In this document: piece by piece, positions 33,522 through 44,437 of the stretch
How the letters are laid out: each line of letters begins with the position of its first letter
Numbering within the stretch: the first letter of the stretch is position 1
DNA from: Apodospora peruviana
Lineage: Eukaryota > Ascomycota > Sordariomycetes > Sordariales > Lasiosphaeriaceae
Reading direction: 5' to 3'
Assembly: GCA_033439685.1 (NCBI GenBank)
Contig: JAUEDM010000004.1
Coordinates: 1,612,001 to 1,676,000, forward strand
DNA: 64,000 nt
The notes under the pieces: generated by a model
What the model saw: the letters and a program-made list of their open reading frames with translations, nothing else
Told to the model about the DNA's origin: nothing
Database searches by the model: none
Translations under genes and position numbers: made by a program

Positions 33522-35140
33522 ATGACCACCACACCCTGCCGCCTCGTGACAAAACTCCGGCGCTCCGGCTTCTATGGGCTTTCGCAACGGCGACCATCGT
33601 GCCACAACATTTGCACAACTCGATTATTTAGCCGCGCACCAGCCATAAGGATACCTCCCCGTGTGGACAGAGACAGACCCCAACCGCTTCGGCAACTTGA
33701 CGCAACTGACAGCGGTATTCGCCATCAACATCATCAATCCGCCATGCCGTCAGCCACATTCTCACCCGGCTCCGACCCGGTATTCATGAAAGCGGCATTG
33801 GCCAAGCTGCTGCCGACCAGGGGGGGAGACGGCCGCTGGACTCTTTCTGACGACGGCCAGGCCATAGAGCGCAGCTTTAAGTTCAAGAACTTTACCAAGA
33901 CTTGGGTACGTGATATTGTTCCTTTACAATGAATATTTCCTTGCTTTCCATCCAACTCTCGATTCATGATCGTTCAGATAGCGGGACAAGCTCGTGCAGC
34001 GCCGGGCGGGGGTTGCAGTCTGAGTCAGATTGCAAGTGATGCTGCCTCCCCTCTCCACGATGCAACCATTGCTCCTCTGCGGTTCAAAGAGGGGAGCTGA
34101 TGGAGCCGTTTCACAGTCTCTGACCTGAGGAAGAGAACTGGGGAGTTGCATCCACAGGATTATATCCGCAGCGGGAGATCATCCCGCCCGTACCCCCCCA
34201 GAGCTAACAAGCTACTTTACCTGCCCTACTACCTTACCCAGCTCTCAGACATGCACAATATCGGCCAATCTCAAGGGCTTGATAGCTCACTTCTAGGGCA
34301 GCTAGCTCTTTTACTATCACACTTCAATATCCCGGTCGATTTCTACCTCATCTGGCCCTTCCGCTTGTTACTCCTCATGGCCTTCTGATCCAGGCAGGCC
34401 TATCGATGCACACCTTGCTGAATAACACCATTGATAATGATGACGGCTTGTATGGCGCCAATGACCGCAGTAGCTGGTGGGCTGACTGTGACTTATGAAG
34501 TCTGTCTGTTTGTCTGTGTTCTTTTGTGGGTAAAATAGCTAGATATGGTACCTACCTTGCCATACCTGGCTTACATACCACATTACCTATGCTATACTAT
34601 CTTACCTATTCATCTATCTCTTTCTTTTTTGTTTTTATGAGTAATATTTAATATATTTCTCGTTGCTTTAACCCGCTTGGCTGACAGCCAGCCTGCTTGG
34701 CGGACGTTCTTCCTTGAAGGTATCCCACCGTCTAACATCATCTTTCGTAATCGTTCTTGGAGAGACAATGTAACTGACTGAAAGTATAGGACTTTATGAC
34801 GGCCGTCTCGCTGCAATGCAAGATCAAGAATCATCACCCAGAGTGGTCTAATGGAAGTAACAAACATCAAACAGAAGAACTCGGGAGGATCATGAATTTT
34901 GCCCTCCTTTTCGTTGGGTTTGTCCCCCGCATGGCTCAACTAACGCTTCCGTTGTATATAGGTATACAACACCACATTCATAAGATGGACGACGCACAGC
35001 CCGCGCGGTTTATCGTCCAAGGATCTAGACTTGGCCGCTATTTGCGATGCGCTGGCCAGGGACTTTGGCGAGGTCATCGGTGACTCTTCCGAGCAACAAC
35101 ACCAGAAGAACCAGCAGAAGAAGCCAGTAGTGGCATCCGA

Positions 35141-35180
<40 letters not shown>

Positions 35181-35252
35181 TCCCCACTGTCGACTTTGGC
35201 GAACGAGGCGGTCACGTCTGCTGGCGGAGACTGCGGTTGTGGTCCCAAATAA
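33522..35252 (+). CDS. Pterin-4a-carbinolamine dehydratase with damaged splice donor
   Basis: PCD/DCoH enzymes dehydrate 4a-hydroxytetrahydropterin. The model is join(33522..33905, 34790..34852, 34962..35252), 245 residues. Family motifs cross the junctions: GRWTLSDDGQAIERSFKFKN, FTKTW|DFMTAVSLQCK, KNHHPEWSN|VYNTTFIRWT, and GLSSKDLDLAAICDALA. The motif HHPEW contains the catalytic His residues. The long N-terminus from 33522 (MTTTPCRLVTKLRRSGFYGL) is Arg-rich and may be a mitochondrial presequence; ATG 33744 is the alternative start. Intron 1 is unusually long (884 nt). Intron 2 begins GGAAGT instead of GTAAGT, so no canonical donor preserves the frame. The C-terminus has 12 Gln in a row and ends DCGCGPK. 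The gene may be splice-impaired in this strain, or the base may be an error. Confidence 0.82.
33906..34789 (+). other. 884-nt intron of the dehydratase gene
   Basis: Inferred from a good donor (GTACGT at 33906) and acceptor (TATAG at 34785-34789) that join FTKTW to DFMTAV exactly as in the family. No skipped exon is required. The intron is about ten times longer than most in this window; I see no nested gene in it. Confidence 0.6.
35145..35180 (+). repeat. CAG microsatellite coding for polyglutamine
   Basis: Eleven CAG codons and one CAA encode 12 consecutive Gln in the C-terminal extension of the dehydratase. The run is in frame and purely repetitive, so its length is likely to vary between strains. 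Confidence 0.9.
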
Positions 35253-35952
35253 GTAGAGTTGGTTGCTTTCACTCTTAACTACGGATACAATCTATACTAC
35301 GGGTATAGAGTCTTGATCGTTAATGCTCTCCCTCCTTGAAGGAAGGCAGCCTTTCCCTGTCCATGGCAGCTAGGTAGAATGGGAGGAAGAAAGGAACATC
35401 GAGTAAGAGTTCAAAAGCAGGGGACAGAGAATTGTTGGCGCCCTGGCATGTACGAAATATGTTCCCAAGAATTCCTATAATTTCCTTTCTCATTGTATTA
35501 AAATAAATGTATTATAATGGTGCGTGGGAACACTTCCTATCACGAACACCGTGTGTATGTACAGAACGTCAAAAAGAGTAATGCAAAGCGGTAGTAGGTG
35601 GAACTCCGCTACCCACCACAGGAAGAGCACCGCACTCCTGGCCATGCCTGTCCCCGATCCGGGTTATTTTCATATGAATGTCGTCATATTGCTGTCTTTC
35701 CAATCATCATCTACTACCGCCCAGAAGTTTGCTCTCCTCTCTTTTGCTTCCCGCTTTGCTAAGGAGAACCTTCAGTCTTGCAAGACACCATCAAGTCGAC
35801 AATGATGGCGCTGTTTGATTGCTGCCCACTATTCGCGCGGTGTCCTTCCGCAGACCTGTTATGTCCATTTATCGGTACCCGTAACTGTCACGCATAGGTC
35901 GAATTTCCCCAGGGAAAAAGCATGACATATCATGGTATGCTAGCACCCACAT
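35253..35952. other. Convergent 3' intergenic
   Basis: About 0.7 kb between the dehydratase stop and the ERG25 stop, which face each other. AT-rich stretches (near 35490-35520) fit 3' UTR and polyadenylation signals. No gene is visible. Confidence 0.5.
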
Positions 35953-37082
35953 TTACTGGGCCTTCTTTGCCCTGATCTCGGCCAGCTTCTTCTCGCGGCG
36001 CTTCTTGGATGCCTCAAGGCCAGCCTCGGTGTCAAGGCAGTAGTCCCACCACCGGAAGCTGGAGGCGTAGTTGCCGATGAACTTCTCGTGGTGGAGGTCG
36101 TGGTGGTCGGCGCCGGCCCAGAAGGGCAGGATGTGGCGCAGGCTGAAGGGGAAGTCGTAGCCACTGTGGGCGTCGATGGCCTGGAATAGACGCAGGATGA
36201 TCCACGCGTACATGGTCAGGAGGTGCAGGTCGTGGGTAAGGCAGACCCAGATGATGGGCGATCCGACAATGCCAAAACCGAGAAGCATGACCTCGATGGG
36301 CGAGGCGTACTCGGCCGCGAGGCCGAAGGGGGCGCTGTACGTGTGGTGGAGCTTGTGAATGGCGCGGTAGAGAGGGCCGTAGTGCAACGCCCGATGGAAC
36401 CAGTAGTGCCAGGCGTCCTCCATGACGAAGAAGATGGCGATCTGCATGGCCATCTTGCCGAGCGAAGGGAAGGGAACGCCGTATTCCATACCGAAGTAGG
36501 ACGCGATTGGGTGGAAGAGCCAGATCTGCGGCAGCTCGACGGTGCAATGGCTGAGAAGGACGAGGGCGGCGCATTCCCACTGCTCTCTCCAGGTGGGCAC
36601 TTTTTGCTGTGTGGATGTTAGCATCTCTCTAGGTACTGTGGGTAGGGCATGTTACTGCCGGGGAGTACCAACATTCTGAAGCTTGTACTTGTTGAGATAA
36701 GGAATCGCGTCGACAATCATCCAGGGTATCGACCTCCCGAAATAGACCACCTCGTGCATGACAAAGCTCATGAGGCCGGTCGCGAGGACGTCATTTTGCA
36801 TCCAGAGATACCAAGACTATAATGTACAGCAGTTAGGACCATCTTCCTATGTGTGCCGCGCAGTAAGACGCGACGGAATTGCCTGGGAATTGCGCGTACA
36901 GCCCAGAGCTTCTCGGCGATGTTCAGGTGAACATTGTATTTGGAGACCTCCTCGAAGACGGTCGAGTAGGTGGTGGTCGAGTTCAGGCCGGCGATGGTCG
37001 AGTTGCTAGATTTGGGGGTTCGAGTCAGTTCTGAAACGTTGACAGCGCAGGTAAGGCTATCGTACATCATCGTGGTCGCCAT
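35953..37082 (-). CDS. ERG25: Methylsterol monooxygenase (sterol C-4 methyl oxidase) ERG25
   Basis: Di-iron membrane oxidase of the ER that removes C-4 methyl groups in ergosterol synthesis. The model is complement(join(35953..36606, 36673..36816, 36900..37005, 37066..37082)), 306 residues, matching yeast Erg25. The histidine boxes are visible: HYWFHRALHYG, HKLHHTYSAPFG and AEHHDLHH-type (GADHHDLHHEKF), followed by NYASSFRWWDYCLDTE. Hydrophobic helices include NDVLATGLMSFVMHEVVYF. The first intron (60 nt, GTACGA...CTAG, branch CTGAC) is divisible by three and has no stop, so the unspliced reading is also open; the spliced form (MATTMINSTIAGLN) fits the short N-terminus of the family better. 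The remaining two introns use donors GTACGC and GTTGGT. The tail is Lys-rich (KKRREKKLAEIRAKKAQ), which could be an ER-retention signal. Confidence 0.93.
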
Positions 37083-38772
37083 GATGGGCGGTGTGGACAG
37101 GCGGCTTCAGGGAGCTGCGCTGCTTGCAAAATCCAATGCGGCGATAAGGAACGTCCCAGGTGAGTTTGAAGTTAATAAGAGACCTCTCTCTGTCTGTTAG
37201 GAGAAAAGAAAAGAAAGACAGTCCCGCGAATAAATAGGGCGACCAGTTCGTGGTCGAGCGGGTACAGAGTTCAGAATAAAAGGGTTAAAGGACCACGACG
37301 ATTGCGGAGTGATAATTATATAAGGGGTACGGGTTTTTTTATTGTTGAGGAAAGAGTCTCGATCGGCAGGTCCTAATTGAGCCAATCGCTGAAAGTCACA
37401 CCAGAATCGACCCACACTTTCAGATGCTCTTCCGCCTTCCGGACCACTCAGGTAGCTCAGGGGTGGTCGCGCACATATCCGAACCGCAGAGACAGTGAGG
37501 GACCCCATAGGTAGGTAATGTACGAATACGAATCCGGACTTAAGACCGAGCATTGGACGATGGCGACCCTGAAGTCGAACGAGCCTTGGGCCGATAATTT
37601 CCCATTTAGGGTTCTTAGGTACCTAGGTTCGTACCGGTATGCCGGTAGTTTGAATGAAAATTTATTCAGGTACCTAATAAACCCCTTTTTGGCTTCAGTT
37701 TCGTGCAGCCTGAACAGTAAGGAAGTTTCGTCTTGTCGCCTACATCTGACATGTGTCCATCAGAAACATCGGCATGTGGTCTGCATGGGCGGGTTGTCTT
37801 GTTGAGGGGGGCGAAACTTTGACATGTTGAGCCCGCACTGTTTAGATTTGAATATTTGAGTCTCGTGGTCCCGTCGTTAATGGAACCTCAAGAATTCCTT
37901 ACAGGCATAAAGTCGCATCTTATTTATTCGTTCTATCTTTGATTCTGCCTCTTCAAGTCGGAGACAAATGTTCACTCGATGGTACCGGTACACAGGTACC
38001 TGTTATTTATAATTTGGGTGAGATGGGGGGAGCGCACAGGGTGGCGCGATTGCACGGCTGACCGCTAATGGCTGTCAGGTGGCTGCCAGTTGGCTGCCCT
38101 GGGTTGCGTTGAGCGATGAAGTCACTGTGCAGCTGCTGGGTCAAGAAGGTGCTTACCTCATGCAATGGCACGCAGCGATTTGATTTTGGCGTTCCAGAGC
38201 CTCCTTCCCTCAGACGCGGCGTAGCTCTCGGGTTGGACGCAACGAAACTCGCAGCTGACCAACAACTTCAAGTGCCCGAAAGTCTGCCTGTTGCTTCTAC
38301 CTTAATCTGCTGTGGTTCGTTCCGTCTGGCATCATTCTTCTCAGATATCTGGCCACCACCGCCGTCCAGGTTCCCACTACGAAATTAGGTTATGGTTAGC
38401 TGATGGACCTGTTTACCACCCCGGAACCACAACTGTGACCAAGTTTTCCCAACGAGCCCTAACCCCGGCCACCTCAGCAACCTCTCTTCACCGGGCCACA
38501 GCATCAGCGCTCGTAGTACGGTAGTAAAAGACCACAATCCTTCCCGGCACTCGCTACATCCGGCAGCTCTTGGATGGCCTGATCATCCCCCCTTTTTTTT
38601 CGTCGTCGAGAAACTCGCCACTATTTTACTCTTATTACGCGTCGTTCCAGGCGAAGCAGCAGCACCCGCCCAACGGCAAGCTGCACGGCCACCACACCTC
38701 ACCACAGTCCTCCGTGCGCTCCGGTGCGCCCCGGCACGTGCCAAACGCCGTCACGGCGTGAATCGTGAGCAA
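37083..38772. promoter_or_regulatory. ERG25/NCA2 divergent intergenic
   Basis: About 1.7 kb between divergent genes, holding both promoters. TAGGTACCTAGG-type words occur near 37507, 37615 and 37668. No coding sequence is convincing. Confidence 0.45.
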
Positions 38773-41036
38773 ATGTCTATAGTAGCCGAGTTAGTACGAT
38801 TCCGGAAGGCGGGCAGCCCCCCCACCATGTCTGGGCAAGGCCTGTAGTTAACTTTTTGTTTCCTTTCTGTTTAGTTCTGTCAGGAGCCTTGATGCAAAGG
38901 TTGACTTGGTTTCGAATGTGTCGTTGACCGTTCGGGATCAAGAAGATGACGAGCAGCGGGACGGCGATGTCTCCTTAGGAGCATTATCTTCGTCCTCGCC
39001 CCGTGCCATCGAGCTCCTGCGCTTAGTCAGGACCTTGTCGAACGTCTCAACCTCGGGGGAGCGCCTACAGTCAGCTCGCCTTGAGTGGTTACTCCTGGAA
39101 TCTGGCCTGGCAGACAGAGCGCTTCATCCCTACGAGACCGCGCTCTCCGCCCAGACTGAAGATCCATATCTATCCGATGCCGAGAAGCAATTTGAGAATG
39201 ACGTCGAGTGGCTTCTGCTAGGCAAGGCTACCGTGCAGACCTACGGTCTTCTTATGCAGTCCTTCCTTGACCAGATCATTCCGTTGAGCGACGACATATG
39301 GTACTGGGATGACGTTCTAGACTCTTACTCATACAGTTGCTTGTACACCGTGCAGTCGACCCCGCTGCGCATGTGGGCGTGGACCACAGACATCTATCAT
39401 GAGAGTCTTTCTCGGTTTCAGCGCCTTGGCCGGCGTGTCTCGGGCCAAGATCCGGATCGGGCGGATGAGGCCGACGAAGAAGAGTCGGATGCTGTTCCCA
39501 TGGGCACTCCCGCTGCCGGGCATATGCACTCGAATGCTCACGAACTGGTACCTCAACAGCAGCCAACTTTGTCCATACAGTGGCGCCAGTTTTACTCTAT
39601 CGTGAAGGAAAGCATTGCAGAGAGATCTCTCACCGACCTTCGCCGCCGGGTTCTCTCCACGGTGGACGTGTGTCGCTCAGAAGCTCGTAGCAAGCGGGCT
39701 CACCTCCGGAGATTGAGATCGTTGACCGCAACCGGGTTGGGCATGCTGATGGCGGAGGGTCTAAACTTTCGTCACCCGGATAGCAGACTTGGTTGGAGAG
39801 GTGTATTGGAGCGCAGTGTCTCGTTGATGGATATGGTGTTGCAGAGCATTATGTCCTGCCGTGATCTAGGCATATCGGCATTTGAGGATAAGGTCTTCGA
39901 GATGGTTGAACAGGACCCGGAACTATCAGTCAGCGAGGACGAACTCAATAGTACCGAGAAGACAAGCTTGCTTGCCCGACGTCTGCTTCGGATTATCCAG
40001 GAGAGTCTCCCGTCTCACGCTGAGCAAATGGCAGAGGTCGCGACTGAGAACGGACGGCCGCCGAGACTCGTCCGGTATTGGCTGCCGGCGGTGACCTTGC
40101 TAGTTTCGTCCTCTACCATCCTTCGGATCCTGGTCAATAGGCGAGATGATATCGTCAACTGGATACAAAACCTCGGAGTTACCGTTCGTGACTTTTGGCT
40201 CAACTGGGTCGTTGAACCTACACGCAAGATCATCAACACCATTCGGCACGACTCTTCCAGCGAGATTGCAATCATGAGCCGCGACAGTCTCAAAGCAGAC
40301 CGGGACAGCTTGGAACGTATGGTGGTAGACTTTGCGAGGGACAAACCCGAGATGGCAGTTGGTGCATCAACCATTACGGACAGCCAAGTTGCGGACATTC
40401 GATCCAAGGTCAGGGAAGGGGACGTAACCCCGATTCTGAGGGCATACGAAAAAGATCTGAGAAAGCCGTTTGTCGGCGCGGTACGAGGAGATCTGGTGCG
40501 GGCGTTATTGATCCAGATCCAAAAAACAAAGGTCGACCTCGAAGTGGCCATCAGCGGAATTGATGCGCTCCTCAAGAGCCAAGAGTTGGTCTTTGGATTT
40601 GTCGGACTAACCCCTGGAATTCTCGGTAAGTGGCACTTGGTTGAAGCAAGTTCCTTTTTGTGCCTTTTTCAAACTAACTGTCGTAGTCTCCATCGGGTTC
40701 TTTCAGTACCTGAAAGCGATGTTTGGTAGCCGGAAGGGCATTCGCCGGGGCAAGGAGTCCCGACGCAGTGTGCGGGTGCTACGCAAGATTGACCGCATCC
40801 TTTCCGAGGCCATCCCTACGCAAGAAAAGCACCTGTCGTACAAAGACCACGGATTGTTAGTCTGCGAAGTCCACGTATTACGCACGTTGTCCCATGGGGC
40901 GCTCCCTGCAGATGTCGAGAAGGAGTTTGTCGAGGATCTGGGCGACCTGGCTAATCTCAAGAGCATCCAAATCCAGATGAGGACTTTGGACAGAATTCGG
41001 TGGGCGTATGCCGAGTGGGTGGCGAAGGCGAAGTGA
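38773..41036 (+). CDS. NCA2: Nuclear control of ATPase protein 2 (NCA2)
   Basis: Mitochondrial membrane protein needed, with Nca3, for balanced expression of the mitochondrial ATP6/ATP8 genes in yeast. The model is join(38773..38834, 38875..40625, 40687..41036), 720 residues. Family features include RLEWLLLESG, the segment LSDDIWYWDDVLDSYSYSCL, and the C-terminal GFVGLTPGIL|VSIGFFQYL. Hydrophobic segments lie near residues 420-440 and 595-620. The 3' intron is GTAAGT...TAG. The main exon has no ATG at its start, so a first exon is needed. MSIVAELVRF at 38773 resembles the family N-terminus and joins in frame only through a GC donor (GCAAGG at 38835) with acceptor TTTAG (or CAG nine bases later). 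That first exon is less certain than the rest. Confidence 0.85.
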
Positions 41037-42266
41037 GACTTGGGTTATACGACGAGGTCATGAGGAGCAAGCGATGGATAATGTATACTTATTATTATTT
41101 ATCTGCATTTAGCAGGGATGCACATAGCCGGCCTTTTTGGAGACTCGCTGTGTTAAAGGGTTGGATGAAAATCACGATGGGTTTTCTCCTATTCAAGAGA
41201 CCCTTCATCCCCTTATCCAAATTCGAGAAATACGGGGGAAGTGCTCCACCACTCAGGGGACACGTCGTACCGGGCTAGTATGGCATCTCACTGTCGTGCG
41301 CCGTCAGGTGCTGCCAGGTGGGTGCCGCGCTGGTCATGGACCCCACGGGCCGTTTTAACGACCCGACCCCTTGTGCCAACCGCTCATTGCTCATCAGGGG
41401 CACCTTCTGGCCCATTCATCTGATTGCCGAGAGGTAGGTTGACATCAACGTCGAGTAACGAACCACGAAACCCAACTGTTCCAGCAACGCAAAGAAAGGA
41501 CAACAAAATTCACTCGTGGCCATCGTCGAAGAAGATATCAGTGCCTTATTGGGGCAAAGATATTCCCAAGCAACTCCTTTGCGGCTTCGCTGGCAGCCAT
41601 TTGTTGCAGGTGCGTCATCAGGCGAGGTAACTGTCCAAATGCCTACGATCCATTTCCCGCTGTCCAATGTGCATGCTCCATCCCCCGCCAAACCTGGAAC
41701 ATGGAACACGGTGCAGTCGAATCCTCGAACCCAGAAGTCGTCCTCTCGTCGCTGCCAGTGCTCAACGTGCTGTTGCAGTGTCACTAGCTTCGATCGAACA
41801 GAGTCTGCCTTCTGCCTTTTGTCCCGCAGCGCATCGGATTATTATCAGCACAGTCTTGACTCAAGGCAGCTATCTACCTTAGGTTTTGCACCTTGGATGC
41901 CAGCTAACTTGAACTTTGTAATACTCGCAGCGCCCCCAACTTTCAGTTGTCTCCCGCCCGTCGCACAGCAGCGCATCACACTCACACTACGGAGTACCTT
42001 CACACACCATAGTGACCCCGTCCTTCATCCTCCCACCACCACCTTTCGCATCGCGACCACGAAAAGCAAACCTCCTCTGACCAATCCAACAACCTCAGAC
42101 GATCTGTTTGCTAAGTGTCCCGTTTGTGTTCCGTCTGTCGCGCCCCCACTCGACTGAAATCGAAACGTATCCCGGAGAAGCTCGAAACTTTGACGACGAT
42201 TTCCAGTACATCCGATCGATCCTTTCTCTCCAGAAAGCGCCGGCGTTTAGTCTTCTGTAGCCCAAT
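41037..42266. promoter_or_regulatory. NCA2 3' end and SEC4 promoter
   Basis: About 1.2 kb between two plus-strand genes. The right side is pyrimidine-rich and looks like a long leader and promoter for SEC4. The 213-codon frame at 41516-42157 starts at GTG and reads through a C-rich leader without domain features, so it is not called. Confidence 0.45.
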
Positions 42267-43122
42267 ATGTCGAGTAACAGGAATTACGACTTCTTGGTAA
42301 CTTAACCCCCCTTTTCACCGTCTGCGCGGTTTCCATTTCCCGCCGGCTACGCCGTCGGTGTGCGGCAGGGAGGCAGCCTCCACGGAGAAAGTAAAAGCCA
42401 GACTTGCTAATCGGTTCCAAACCTGACTTAGATCAAGCTGCTGCTGATCGGTGACTCGGGCGTGGGCAAGTCGTGCTGCCTGCTGCGCTTCAGCGAAGAC
42501 TCGTTCACACCATCCTTCATTACGACGATCGGTATCGACTTCAAGATCCGGACGATCGAACTCGATGGCAAGCGGGTCAAGCTCCAGATCTGGGACACGG
42601 CCGGGCAGGAGCGGTTCCGCACAATCACTACGGCATACTACAGAGGTGCCATGGGGATCCTGCTGGTGTATGACGTGACGGACGAGAGGTCCTTTAATAG
42701 TACGTCTCTCTGCCTATCCACCTCTTTGCCTCTGTGGGACTGGGGGGTGGGGAGTTTGCATTTCGACCGAGTAGAAGTATACCGCTGCTGACTATCTTTT
42801 TGCTTCTCACACAGATATCCGCACCTGGTTCCAGAACGTGGAACAGCACGCGACGGAAGGCGTCAACAAGATTCTGATCGGAAATAAGTGCGACTGGGAG
42901 GAGAAGAGGGCTGTCTCGACGGAGCAAGGTCAGGCACTAGCCGACGAGCTAGGAATCCCGTTCCTCGAGGTTTCGGCCAAGACCAACAAGAATATCGAGG
43001 AGGCATTCTACAGCCTGGCCGCCGATATCAAGAAGCGCATCATCGACACGTCCAAGAACGAGCAGTCGCCAGAGGTGGTTATTGGAAATCAGGCATCACA
43101 AGGTGGAAGCAAGTGCTGCTAG
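42267..43122 (+). CDS. srgA: Rab GTPase SEC4/SrgA (Rab8 family)
   Basis: Exocytic Rab GTPase that brings secretory vesicles to the hyphal tip through the exocyst. The model is join(42267..42296, 42432..42699, 42815..43122), 201 residues. All G-motifs are intact: GDSGVGKS (P-loop), TTIGIDFKIRTI (switch I), WDTAGQERFRT (switch II), GNKCDW (NKxD) and EVSAKTNKN (SAK). The C-terminus GGSKCC is a double-Cys geranylgeranylation site. MSSNRNYDFLIKLLLIGDSG and the FITTIGIDFK effector region place it with Sec4/Rab8 rather than Ypt1. Introns are GT-AG, in phase. Confidence 0.95.
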
Positions 43123-43632
43123 ATTTAACAGCCCGTAGAGACGTCGCAGGAGTATCGTGGGTGGCGTGGAATATGAGAGAGCAAGAGAGTTCATGAGAGG
43201 ATGCTCCGAGCGGCTGACGATCGGGAGTCAAAAGCTTCGACTAAGCGGGGAGAGGCCAGTAATCAAGCGCTCGTGAAGTTCTCGGCACTGGCGTCTCTCC
43301 ATTCCTCGGTCGCCGACCGGTTTGGTCCGATTAATCGAAAGAGAGCGAGTTGTGGGCTCCGTTTGTGAGCGGCTGGAAGGAACCAGAACGGGGTTCCCGA
43401 AAGGGGGCATGGAAGAAAGTGAGGGTGTGAGATCAACATGGTCGCCGTGGGCCGAGGACTCGATTTGGGAGGGAATTTTGGTTTCTTTGGTAGCATGGAA
43501 ACAGAGAGTCTGATGGCGATTGTTTTTATCTCTTTCGCGTTTTTCTTTTCCCTTTCTGCTGCATATCCATTCACATCCATCCATATCCATATCCCTTCCA
43601 CACTATTTGACTCTCTGGATTCGATGGACGCA

Positions 43633-43669
43633 GGGGCAGGCAGGCAGACAGGCAGGCAGGCCAGGCAGC
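43633..43669. repeat. GGCA/GACA tetranucleotide repeat
   Basis: A degenerate GGCA tract of about nine units lies in the 3' region of SEC4. It is a simple sequence repeat with no coding role seen. Confidence 0.7.
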
Positions 43670-43953
43670 AGATTTTATCTAGGTGGTCAAACGGAGTTTT
43701 CTTTTCCTTGGTTGGTTCTGGTACGGGGGTGGATTTCTCTGTGTGTTTTTATTTATTTGTGACATGGACTCGGTTGCTTCTAATAACACGGGTTGCTTTC
43801 TGCTGCCCCTCTGCTTCTTGTGAGATCTGTAATTACATTGTTGACTTAGTCTGTGCATTATAGAGGTAAGGCGTGTTCTACTGATAGGAAGCATAAGGCA
43901 TTCAGCTACGTTCGGTGTATCTGTATGTTGTCATATAGTCCAGTCTCTGAAAC

Positions 43954-43971
43954 TACCTACCTAGGTAGGTA
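43954..43971. repeat. Perfect 18-bp palindrome
   Basis: TACCTACCTAGGTAGGTA is its own reverse complement over 18 bases. Related words recur in other intergenic regions of this window. It could be a protein-binding site or a cruciform-prone simple repeat. Confidence 0.85.
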
Positions 43972-44437
43972 TAAAAACCGATACGGTTTAGGCCGGTGGC
44001 CGTTCTCCATTGCATATACGGAAATATCTCAGTATGGGTTGAAGTCGGTTCGGCCTCATTTACTTCCATCCCGTGTTTATAAGAGGGACGTACCTTACGG
44101 TATGTACAGCGTGCAGGACAGTACAAAATACCCGTGAGTCAGCCGGCGAAAACACCACCAGCACTGCATCAATAGAGGCAGACCACGGGATATGGCAAGA
44201 AACTCCACATCCACAACGAACCAACCGCTTCCGATACATTAATAAACGAGCAGCACCTACGCATGCGATTGTGAGGCCTAATGTTCTGAGCAAGAAGCCT
44301 TGAATTTACAATATCTTGTGGAGGGGAATTCCAACAGCCACCACATTCTGGCTGTCCATCGCTCATTCGAAAAAAAAGGGGACCAACCTGGGCGACAAAC
44401 CTTCACGCAATTTGCATATCAATTACAATCACCCGAA

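Larger units (their letters stand above)
43123..44437. other. SEC4 3' end and SLH1 promoter
   Basis: About 1.3 kb between two plus-strand genes. It contains a GGCA repeat tract and a perfect 18-base palindrome (listed separately). The open frame of SLH1 runs back to 44300 but has no ATG before 44438, so that part is leader. Confidence 0.5.

Noticed and set aside
41516..42157. 213-codon open frame before SEC4
   Set aside because: It starts with GTG, is overlapped by an antisense frame, and reads through a C-rich leader.
44300..44437. N-terminal extension of SLH1
   Set aside because: The frame opens with TTG and contains no ATG before 44438, so it is treated as leader.
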